DNA of 64,000 nucleotides from Epithemia pelagica. Its lineage: Eukaryota; Bacillariophyta; Bacillariophyceae; Surirellales; Surirellaceae. The position numbers were made by a program, and so were the translations under genes. Numbering within the stretch: the first letter of the stretch is position 1; every line of letters starts with the position of its first letter. The notes under the pieces were generated by a model that searched no databases, was not told where the DNA came from, and was given only the letters and a program-made list of their open reading frames with translations. Below, piece after piece: positions 41,822 through 50,206 of the stretch. The DNA lies in the NCBI GenBank assembly GCA_946965045.2, contig OX337231.1:1426001-1490000 (forward strand). Direction: 5' to 3'.

Positions 41822-43117
41822 CTAGAATGAACATAATGTCATGGCAGGATCCGAATCGGACGAACATTGCGAATCCTCGTCTGGATCCTGTGGTCGGTGA
41901 TTGTGCTCCTCCTCTTGCCTTTGCTTATGGTTCATAAAGCGCGTAAATCTCTGGGCCCATTCTTCATCCTCGAGAGCTGCGCTGCCAAAGTCATCATGGC
42001 GGCGAGGAACGCTCGGTTCCAAATCACCCACATGGTGGTGACCCACATTGTACGATAGGGAATACAGACTCTGACCAAAGGAGCTGACCGTATCGGCATC
42101 TCCCAGTCCTATCCGTATATGACCATTTTCGACCATGTCATAGCTGGTGCTGTCTTCACTCAAGGCCGTGGATTGGGAGTCATTGGTCATGTTTTGGGAT
42201 TGCTTGTCGGTTTTCCCACCGCGTCGTTGCTTTTGTCTATGGACCATCCATTCACGTTTCTTCTTTCGTGATTCCCTCATGACGGTCCGTACTTGACAAG
42301 CTCCAAAAATGACACAGATTCCAGTTGCCGTGAGGAAAAAGGCAACGCCAATGGCAACGTAAAACAGGTAGTCTTCTTGTTCCTTGACAAACGAAGACTC
42401 GCTTTTGTTTGTCGTAGTACCCTTCTTCTCGAGTAGTGTGGGTGCATCCTCCACAGTCACTTGGACTTGCTCCACTACTCGAAGAAGCAATGGATCGTGA
42501 TCATGGTACCAAGGCAACAGACGGTCAATGCGATCTTCAAAGGCAAAACGGAGAGTCGTTTGAATAATGGTTTCAATGCGTTGAACTTCCTTTTGTGAAA
42601 CCTCATGCTGTTGATTGGTCACGTCCGTAACAAAGGTTACATACCCTTGAATGGAGACCAAAATCAAAGAGGTTGGAATGGATTGGAGATTTGGATTGCT
42701 TTCGGTTCCTTGAAAGGCTCGATCAAAGCGGTCAAATGTGATTTGCACCGAATCAAACCGTTCCTCATTTTCCTTGCGAAAGAGGGAGTCAATTTCTTGA
42801 AAGGAAAGCTCGAGGTAGGAACTCGTTGCCAATTGTAGTTTTCGTTGGAGGTCCTTCACGTCCAAATCATCGTCCAACACCGAAAGCTTGACCAAGAATT
42901 GAGGAAGCGGGTACACGTGGACCGAAGAAATCACCACAGTGGTGGTGGCATTGGTGGACAGTGTCGTTGGCGTCTTGTCGACAGCAGTCGTTTCGTTGGC
43001 CAATTGTCGCTCGTGGCTCACTGCACTGCCCAACACGGGGACGGTGCTTCGAGGGGAAAGCCACAGTGCAACCAATAGGACGAGCCGGTATAATTGAAGG
43101 CTCTTGTTGGTATACAT
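41822..43117 (-). CDS. type I membrane protein of the same plan as its convergent neighbour
   Basis: The 431-residue product has a signal peptide (LYRLVLLVALWLSPRS), an ectodomain at about 60-225 (VHVYPLPQFLVKLSV ... SVQITFDRFDRAFQG ... LILVSIQGYVTFVTDV ... LRFAFEDRIDRLLPWYHD ... VEQVQVTVED), and a membrane span at about 251-273 (LFYVAIGVAFFLTATGICVIFG). A basic stop-transfer and a cytosolic tail with Asp/Ser/His follow. No enzyme motif. It resembles the genes at 23637 and 39082 in order of parts and ectodomain size. The start ATG is at 43117. Its stop lies 214 bases from the stop of the convergent neighbour. The function is unknown; surface sensing or adhesion is inference. Confidence 0.8.
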   Translation of the reverse strand: MYTNKSLQLYRLVLLVALWLSPRSTVPVLGSAVSHERQLANETTAVDKTPTTLSTNATTTVVISSVHVYPLPQFLVKLSVLDDDLDVKDLQRKLQLATSSYLELSFQEIDSLFRKENEERFDSVQITFDRFDRAFQGTESNPNLQSIPTSLILVSIQGYVTFVTDVTNQQHEVSQKEVQRIETIIQTTLRFAFEDRIDRLLPWYHDHDPLLLRVVEQVQVTVEDAPTLLEKKGTTTNKSESSFVKEQEDYLFYVAIGVAFFLTATGICVIFGACQVRTVMRESRKKKREWMVHRQKQRRGGKTDKQSQNMTNDSQSTALSEDSTSYDMVENGHIRIGLGDADTVSSFGQSLYSLSYNVGHHHVGDLEPSVPRRHDDFGSAALEDEEWAQRFTRFMNHKQRQEEEHNHRPQDPDEDSQCSSDSDPAMTLCSF

Positions 43118-43892
43118 TACTTCTCTAGTCTAGAAGCCGCTTGAAAGACGAGAAATTGCAAAAAGTAGGAGAACAAGCCAAGGGAACGGACCCTTTGTCA
43201 AGGATGATTCGCAATCAATCAAAATGGTTGTTCTTGCAACTTGCAACAGATCTCTGTGACCGAGAATGTGGAGGCGTTGGTCACGGATGGACCTGAAGAT
43301 GGATGGATGATACCGAATAGTGTGTGTGTGTCCAATAAATGAGGCTTCGCGCAGCCTCATTTTTTCAAATCCAGTTCCGTCGGCGGGAGAATTCAAGACA
43401 AAAAAAGTGTTACAAACACTGCGATTAGGAAGTTTGAAGCCCCTCCGGTGCGGCATGCGTGAGCGCAGGCCCATCTTTAAGTCAATGATCATGATTTGAT
43501 AGAAGATGTATGATTAAGCCCCGGAAAATGACAAGACTTGCGCAAGTTTGGGGGACTGAGTGCGTCTCAAGTACATTTCAAGGGAAGCCCACCCTCGAAA
43601 AAACAAACAACAATCCCCACTTGAAATCAAACAATGCGATCACACGACTACCTTGTGCATCCGGGACCATGGACATGGTCTTTCAAGATACTCGTAAACA
43701 TACAACAGTCCAGATTTTATAACGCCTACCTAGGTAGTTTACTTCCGAGGGGTGAATACAATGCAGGAGATCCCTTCCTCCTTTCGCACCTCCGTCACTG
43801 CTCCATCGGCACAGAGTGGCGAAAGACTTGAAGGAACGTAGAATTTGCGGAGGCTGCTGGAGAGCACGATATCAAACTCATTTATAAAATAG
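43118..43892. other. intergenic, 0.78 kb
   Basis: No supported gene. A perfect 12-base palindrome, CTACCTAGGTAG, lies at 43726-43737; the same palindrome recurs at 57355-57366. Otherwise unremarkable. Confidence 0.45.
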
Positions 43893-44630
43893 CTAATCTA
43901 ACTTGTCGTGCAATTCATGCATTCGTGATGTCATCTGTGCCTTCAGGGCGTCATCTTTGCAAGTGTTGACGTCCTTGCTCAACTGTTCCAACTCATGTAA
44001 CGTGGCCGTACGGGTAAATCCCTTTCTCATTTCGTCCAATTCGTCTCGAGAACAACGCCGTTTCCTTCCGTGTAATTGATCGTGGGCAAAAAGCCTCTTC
44101 CTCTCGTCCAATTCCGCTTGTAACTTTTCCCGCTCTTCTTCCAGTCGCTTTCTCTCTTCTTTTCGCCTCTCTCTCTCTTGTCGTCGCTCTTGTCGTCGGT
44201 CCAAGATTTGTTCCATTCTCTGCAGGAACTCGTCTTGTTGCTGCATGACTTGTTCTCCTCGCTGCTTTAGCTCTTCTGGTGGAAGGTTTTTCTGTTCGTT
44301 TTGCAGATTTTGCTTGGCACGTCGCACCTTTTGCTCTTCTTCTCGCCACTCTCGTTGTTCTTTTCGCCACTGCTTTTGCTCTTGCTGCCACTCTGTTTCG
44401 TCCAGCATCATTTCTTCCACGGATTGAATATAGGTGGCAATCTTGGTTGTTTCCTCCTGTCGTGACCTGCCCTTGCGTTCCATCCATACAAGGACAAGCT
44501 TCATTAGGTTCAGGGACATGAGCCTGCTACGTGAATCATCGTCTTCTAGTTCCTGTTCGTAATCGAACGACATGTCACTGTCGTTATCCTCGTCGTAATC
44601 GAACGGCATCATGGTGGATGTGGATGGCAT
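43893..44630 (-). CDS. coiled-coil protein with acidic N-terminus
   Basis: From the ATG at 44630 the product is about 245 residues: an acidic N-terminus (FDYDEDNDSDMSFDYEQELE), a short hydrophobic-helical part (LMSLNLMKLVLVWMERKG), and a long charged coiled coil (about 75-190) of Gln/Glu/Arg, with EWQQEQKQWRKEQREWREEE and RRQERERRKEERKR runs. A quieter C-terminal helix (LHELEQLSKDVNTCKDDALK) follows. The frame is open for 55 codons upstream of this ATG, but without an ATG, so the shorter form is used. No family recognised; such proteins usually act as scaffolds. It is head-to-head with the oxidoreductase gene, the starts being 285 bases apart. Confidence 0.6.
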   Translation of the reverse strand: MPSTSTMMPFDYDEDNDSDMSFDYEQELEDDDSRSRLMSLNLMKLVLVWMERKGRSRQEETTKIATYIQSVEEMMLDETEWQQEQKQWRKEQREWREEEQKVRRAKQNLQNEQKNLPPEELKQRGEQVMQQQDEFLQRMEQILDRRQERRQERERRKEERKRLEEEREKLQAELDERKRLFAHDQLHGRKRRCSRDELDEMRKGFTRTATLHELEQLSKDVNTCKDDALKAQMTSRMHELHDKLD

Positions 44631-44809
44631 GATGGCTCTGTTTGGCGGGGATCTTTCTTTTGGCCGCCATGATTTCTGCAGATTTGCAGACGCGCAGGAT
44701 CTGTGATTTTCAAAATCACGCGGGGATAGATTTTTTGTGACACCGAATACGAGATGGACCGCGCGCACCGCGCAGTTCACATCTTTCTCACACAAAACCT
44801 GGAATCCGA

Positions 44810-44817
44810 TGACGTCA
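44810..44817. promoter_or_regulatory. CRE palindrome TGACGTCA in divergent promoter
   Basis: A perfect TGACGTCA is 105 bases upstream of the oxidoreductase start (44915) and 180 bases from the coiled-coil start. It is the second such site between divergent genes in this window. Function is inference. Confidence 0.35.
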
Positions 44818-44914
44818 GAGAAACTGATCCATCAACTACTCTTCTCTCTGCAAAAGATCAATGGATGCTGTCAAAGATCATACTTGGAACGCAGTCCAAG
44901 AGTGTCGAACAACC

Positions 44915-45844
44915 ATGAAAATCCAATCGACCGTCTGGCTCGTCGGCCTTCTCTTACGTCCCTTTGTTGCACATGGTGCCTTTACGGGTGTGACAACAAC
45001 TGCTCCGTTTGTGAACCATCGGCAGATCGATGTGCAATCACCTCGTCGTCCTTCCCATGATCGCGTCTCGCGCCATCGTCACGTGTTGTTCATGGGATGG
45101 GGTCCGGATCCCATTTGGTCTACGGCTACCGTCCAATCGAACAGCAATGCCTGTGCCTCGGGAAATTCCGTGGCCATCCAGGTTCAGGTTTCGCCAGAAA
45201 CTGCGGCAGACTTTAAGATTCCGGGCCAATATGTGCAAGTTCGTCTGGATGAAGAAACCAAACCCTTGTTCCTTGCCATTGCATCGGCGCCCGAACCAGA
45301 AAATCCCGTTTTTGAGTTCTTGATCAAGAAAACAGACAACAATGACTGGATGACCGAGGTTGACCCCGATACCTCCATCGAAGTATCACAAGTCCTCGGC
45401 AATGGATTCAAGTTGGAAGAAAATTTGGATGGCTTCAAATTTGATTTCCCGACGCAAAACGTGCTCTTGTTCGCCGCAGGATCTGGTCTTGCCCCCATCA
45501 AATCGGCCATTGAAAGCGATCAGCTCAACGTTGAACCTCAACCTGGAGGCCGCTCATGTCGTCTGTATTATGGTGAGCGTGATGAGAAGGATTTGTGCTA
45601 TGTCGAAAAGTTTGCCCAATGGGAAAAGGCTGGCTATCAGGTGGTCCCTGTCTTGTCACAACCGGACGAGTCGTCTTGGCAAGGGCGCTCGGGATACATC
45701 CAAAATGCCCTGGAAGAAGACGGGATTGCCGTTCCTCGCAACTCCGGAGCACTGCTGTGTGGGATGAAAGGCATGACCGAGTCTGTCAAAGATTTGTTAA
45801 CAAAGGCGGGTGTTTTTGAAGGAAGAATCCTGTTCAACTTTTGA
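44915..45844 (+). CDS. PKIWI502-like plastid FAD/NAD(P)-binding oxidoreductase
   Basis: The product (309 residues from the ATG at 44915) starts with a signal peptide (MKIQSTVWLVGLLLRPFVAHG) and AFTGVTTTAPF, a plastid-type site with Phe at +1. An ATG at 44861 in the same frame would add 18 residues ahead of the signal and is less likely. The ferredoxin-reductase fold follows: a flavin domain with IPGQYVQVRLDEETKPLFLAIAS in place of the common RxYS motif, and a nucleotide domain with VLLFAAGSGLAPIKSAI (dinucleotide loop), CRLYYGERDEKDL, and a terminal ALLCGMKGM. This arrangement matches the plant chloroplast protein PKIWI502 and its relatives, whose substrate is unresolved. It is one gene away from nitrate reductase and convergent with it. 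Confidence 0.8.
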   Translation: MKIQSTVWLVGLLLRPFVAHGAFTGVTTTAPFVNHRQIDVQSPRRPSHDRVSRHRHVLFMGWGPDPIWSTATVQSNSNACASGNSVAIQVQVSPETAADFKIPGQYVQVRLDEETKPLFLAIASAPEPENPVFEFLIKKTDNNDWMTEVDPDTSIEVSQVLGNGFKLEENLDGFKFDFPTQNVLLFAAGSGLAPIKSAIESDQLNVEPQPGGRSCRLYYGERDEKDLCYVEKFAQWEKAGYQVVPVLSQPDESSWQGRSGYIQNALEEDGIAVPRNSGALLCGMKGMTESVKDLLTKAGVFEGRILFNF

Positions 45845-46291
45845 GCGGAAACAATGAAACCAATATTTGTTGGTACTCTCACCTACTATAATCGAGAAAT
45901 TTATGCTAGCAAAACCCTTTCATCTTACTTCTTTTCCCCTAAACTTTTTGACGTCTTTGGCCTTGGCCTCGGCCCTTCACCATTGCTGGAAGATGAATCA
46001 TCCACGATTCATAGACCAGTAGTGAAGAAGAGCAGTTCAAGAAGGACAAAGATGACAACAGACATCGCAGCTTGGACAGGATGCCTTGGCCAATAAATAA
46101 GGGGAAAGCCAAACATGCGATGTTTCATGTAGGGACTACTTCTACTGCTACAAATGATTACTGGATGTAAGTCGAAAATTATGAGGCTTATATGGGCTAA
46201 ATCGCCAACAAAATTGTTCGTCAACTGTGGACAACATTCTGACAAAGAATTGTCTAACAGAGCATGAACGTCCTTCTTTCTATTCTCTCTT

Positions 46292-49009
46292 CTAGAAAAC
46301 AAGCATTGACTCCGATTCATGGCCGAGTGCTTCCAGATTGGGCCGACATCCTTCATTCAGCATCCCAGGCGGACCGCACATGATGGTGTAGACATCGGTG
46401 CTTGGTTCGAAAAGATGCTTCTCAAACAAAGCCTTGTTCACCAACCCAGTGGAATAGTTCCAGTCGGAAGACCATTTATTGCTGAGGATATAATGGACCT
46501 TGAACCTTTCCGGAAAGTTCTGGGCCCATTGATCCAATGTATCGCGCATCAACAAATCCCCTTCCTCTTTACACGCAAAAATGAGAGATATTAGAGTCTT
46601 GTCCTGTCCATTGCGGAGGATTTCTTGAGCCACCTGGAAGCAACACGTGATGCCAGTTCCTCCAGCGAGCATATTAAACTTTTTCACCGAGCGCTCCTGT
46701 CCCTTGATCAGAAACTTGCCATTTCCAGCGTACTCGATACTACCTGCCGGACCACGAATATCCAAATGGTCACCTTCCTGCAAGCTGTCCAGGTATTGAG
46801 ACATTTTCCCTCCCTTCGGAAACTTGTCGTTGGGTCTGTAGGCCTTGATAAGAAACTTTACACTACCGCGGTCATGGTTTGATGATATGGGCGTGTACTG
46901 TCGAGCGACGGGCTCGCCATCAATTGTCGCCGAAACAAATACGTGTTTCCCTGTCGGCAATCCAAGAATGTGGTCCTTGGAAGGCAAAGCAAAATCGAGA
47001 ATAAAGGAATCACGGCTGACAACTGTTTTGGCTTGAAGACGCAACGAAATCTTCTTGTTGGGATGTAAGGCAAGCTTGTTCCCCGCATTATCTACTAGCT
47101 CGCATGGTAGCTCTTTGTCAGGCACAGATTGCGCGTCAAGATTGCCGATGTAATACTTTTCCAGTAGTTTCACTGCACTCGTCGAATGAATGGCGAACAA
47201 CTCCTCAGTGCAGTCAGCACCCGCATTGATCACAATGGATGCTACACCACCTGGATGAAGGTCAAGATATTCGGTGCAATCATAAACTTTATTCTTGACA
47301 ATGATCCAACACGATCCTTCCGAGTTGTGTTGCTGCACTTCGGAATATGTTACCATTTTGGTGTTGAGAGATGGTGTGGTCGGAGTTGCTAGAACGCTTT
47401 CCTCCTTCTTATCTTGAGGAGTAGTGATAAGGGGTCCGAACCCAGCAGATACGGGTTTGTCCGCAGTTCTGGTCATCCATCCTCCTTTTTGCTGACCTGG
47501 TTGAGTTGGATGTTCAAATCGGTAGACTTGTTCACCGGACGAAAGATGTTCGGTGTGAACTTTGACTTTGAAAATGGGATTGTTTCCCATACCCATGAGA
47601 TTCCAAGTTGGTTGTTCTGGCTGAAGATTGTTGGAATCATCAAACGCGCGGCACCAAATTTCTTTGCATTCCGCAAGCTCGCTCATGGGAACACTGTAGG
47701 CAAACCATATCCAACACCAGTACATACCGTAATCCGTGGGTCGTTCCTTGCGATCAATTTTCGCCAAATGCCAATGAAGACCACAATCGGTGGACACCTC
47801 CACTCGAGAAATAAATCTCCCACCTCCGGTGTATGCATACCCTGCCACTTCATAGGACTCCGTGCTCACTATGGAAAGGGTTTCGTTGTGGTTGGGTTGC
47901 GTAAGCGCTGAGTTGATGTTGAGCTCGTTGAAGATATATTCCGGCTTGTACCACCACTGGCCTTTGAGTGATTCCTCCATGAAAACATGGGGAGGTAATA
48001 TTCGGTTATCGTAATAATGATAATGATTCATGGTCTCGTGTGGGATCACATTGATCTTTTTCAACCATTTGATCATTCTTCCTCCAATGTAACCAGGGAT
48101 AATCAGTCGAACAGGGAAACCGTGATCTGGTTGCAACCGTTCTCCATTGGCCTCGTATGCAATAATAATGTCATAGGCTGGATTCATGGCGCGAGCAAGT
48201 GGGACGCTCGTTCCATACTTGACACTCTTTCCCCAAGGTTCTTCCTTGAAAGGTCCGACTCCCACTTTGTTTGGCAAATCTTCGTAACCGATGAATTCCA
48301 CATGTTTCCCTCCCATTCGTCGATCCTTGACTCCTGCCATTTGCAATAAATCACGAAGGAGGACACCCTTCCACACGTTGGTGCTCACACCGGCCGGTCC
48401 CCAGTTGAAACCCATGGTTTGCCGAACCATGTTTTGTTCTTTTCGTCGATTTCCTGCACAAACCAATGTCACGGGCAATTCACGAGCAGGCATGGCGGCG
48501 ATTTGATCCATGGAAAGCTCTAGTGGAATCGGAACCAGGGGTCCACCAATCAACACAGTATGATCTTCCCATGTTAAGCGAGGGCAAGCACCGTGGTTCC
48601 GTACGTAGTGCAAGGACGCCGGGGTGATAAATTTGTATTGATTCAAGACACTGAGCGGCGGTTCCACATTGAAAGGGTGCTTTCCAGTTAAACGAACTAG
48701 CCTTCCATCACGAGGAACCCATTCATCCGGTGTTCCAACATCTCGTACGTCCGGTGGGCAGTCGAACTGAGTCTTGGCATTTTCGATCACTGAAGCATCT
48801 GGTGTGGATCCTTCACGACCCTCGTTTTCAACCGTCAAGAATGGGATTGGGATTGCTTTGGGGTAGGGTCCGTAGAGTTCCATACAGGATGGTTCATCGC
48901 TTTCGGAAACATCCGAAAACGTTTTTTGGCTATCGTCCTCGGTGGCTTCCATCGAGCTCGTTTGAGTCATGATGGTGGCTATGGAGAGCTCTCTCTGTTT
49001 GGGAACCAT
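46292..49009 (-). CDS. NR: assimilatory nitrate reductase (Mo, heme b5, FAD)
   Basis: The 905-residue enzyme reduces nitrate to nitrite with NAD(P)H in the cytosol, the first step of nitrate assimilation. The molybdopterin domain (about 85-330) has the Mo-binding Cys in VTLVCAGNRR (about residue 184) and HGFPVRLIIPGYIGGR. A dimerisation domain follows to about 490. Next is a linker of about 65 residues rich in Pro/Thr/Lys, then a cytochrome b5 domain (about 550-625) with heme ligands in HPGG (585) and IHSTSA (608). The FAD domain has RQYTPIS (703) and GGKMSQYL; the NAD(P)H domain has GGTGIT (783) and CGPPG (878). The end is LVF, close to the usual F. The ATG at 49009 (ACCATGG) is used; no ATG lies further upstream in frame. 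No introns and no lesions seen. The N-terminal 75 residues are acidic and Ser/Thr-rich, a possible regulatory tail. Confidence 0.95.
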   Translation of the reverse strand: MVPKQRELSIATIMTQTSSMEATEDDSQKTFSDVSESDEPSCMELYGPYPKAIPIPFLTVENEGREGSTPDASVIENAKTQFDCPPDVRDVGTPDEWVPRDGRLVRLTGKHPFNVEPPLSVLNQYKFITPASLHYVRNHGACPRLTWEDHTVLIGGPLVPIPLELSMDQIAAMPARELPVTLVCAGNRRKEQNMVRQTMGFNWGPAGVSTNVWKGVLLRDLLQMAGVKDRRMGGKHVEFIGYEDLPNKVGVGPFKEEPWGKSVKYGTSVPLARAMNPAYDIIIAYEANGERLQPDHGFPVRLIIPGYIGGRMIKWLKKINVIPHETMNHYHYYDNRILPPHVFMEESLKGQWWYKPEYIFNELNINSALTQPNHNETLSIVSTESYEVAGYAYTGGGRFISRVEVSTDCGLHWHLAKIDRKERPTDYGMYWCWIWFAYSVPMSELAECKEIWCRAFDDSNNLQPEQPTWNLMGMGNNPIFKVKVHTEHLSSGEQVYRFEHPTQPGQQKGGWMTRTADKPVSAGFGPLITTPQDKKEESVLATPTTPSLNTKMVTYSEVQQHNSEGSCWIIVKNKVYDCTEYLDLHPGGVASIVINAGADCTEELFAIHSTSAVKLLEKYYIGNLDAQSVPDKELPCELVDNAGNKLALHPNKKISLRLQAKTVVSRDSFILDFALPSKDHILGLPTGKHVFVSATIDGEPVARQYTPISSNHDRGSVKFLIKAYRPNDKFPKGGKMSQYLDSLQEGDHLDIRGPAGSIEYAGNGKFLIKGQERSVKKFNMLAGGTGITCCFQVAQEILRNGQDKTLISLIFACKEEGDLLMRDTLDQWAQNFPERFKVHYILSNKWSSDWNYSTGLVNKALFEKHLFEPSTDVYTIMCGPPGMLNEGCRPNLEALGHESESMLVF

Positions 49010-49943
49010 GGTGATGTGATGGACTGAAATCAAACAAATCTACCTTAGACTGTTTGGAATTGTTGAAGAACGCGGATGTTCTGATCACGACGAAGAGTCT
49101 AAGAATGACTAATGCAACTATGTACGAAGGTTGCTCGAAGCAACTTTGTGACCACGTCTTCTCATCCTTCCTTTTTCGCTCTCGAAAACGCTACGTTGCC
49201 AAGCGAAGAGATACAGGCCGCAACCCGCAAGGTGGTTCCGGATCACAGTTTCTGGAGAACATGCCGATCCCAAAAAGAGGGATGGAAGATGGCAGCAAAT
49301 CCTCCGGAAGAAGTTTCACAAGGGGAATCATGAATCATGCGAGGGTGGAGTGTGCAATAGACTTGGACAGATAGCTAGGCACTGCCACAGGAAACTATGA
49401 CTCGAGCTGTTTTTCATGATGTACTACCAATCACGATTATACAGAAATCCAATGTTTTTGTGTATCAATCTTTATAAAATAAGAACTCTGAGATTTGAAA
49501 TTACGGCCGTCCCGACTCCCTCTATCTTAGATGCCAAATCAAATTACCAGCTTGAGCTTCCGCCGGAAGTTGAAGTCCGCTGGGCTTGGGGGGAGGACGC
49601 GAGACGCGAGACAACATACCCCCTAGCGGAAAGGAGAGTCCCGCTTGTGAATGGGTAGATACATTCGGAATCCACTCAGGAATCACTCAACCAGGACTCA
49701 CCAATCCGCTACGGAGTAGAGACAACAAACAAGGGAGTACAATATCGGTAGAGTAGCTACCCCACCAAACACCACCCAAACCCCAAACCCAATAGCCCCC
49801 CAACAGCCATCATCTCACATCTCAGCATTCAGCATACTCGTAGAGCATAGACACCTATTAACCCCAAGAATACTGGTCGTACTAAGGAGTATCCTACATA
49901 CTCCTAACTTCTAATTTCTAATTTTGGCACTTTGGACACAATA
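49010..49943. other. upstream region of nitrate reductase
   Basis: About 930 bases lie between the nitrate reductase start and the left end of the transposon cluster. No gene is supported. It should hold the nitrate reductase promoter; I see no motif I can name with confidence. One TACTCCTA copy is at 49899-49906, near the element end. Confidence 0.45.
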
Positions 49944-50206
49944 CAAGCTGGCTTCGCGCCTCACATACCTAGTGTATTACAGTACAAAAATTGTGTACAA
50001 ATTTTGTAATTACTCCCTTTTCTTTGGTACATATCATTTGATAGTAATCTAGCGGTGCGGACGCGTTGAGGTTTTCCTGTTCCTCACATAATTTCGTGAT
50101 GATAAACGAAAACAAAAACAAATGCAACCGCTTCCGGTCACCATAGCCGTCACATGCCGCTGGTACGTGATGTAAAGCGCCAGATCTATAGCATAGGTAT
50201 AACATA

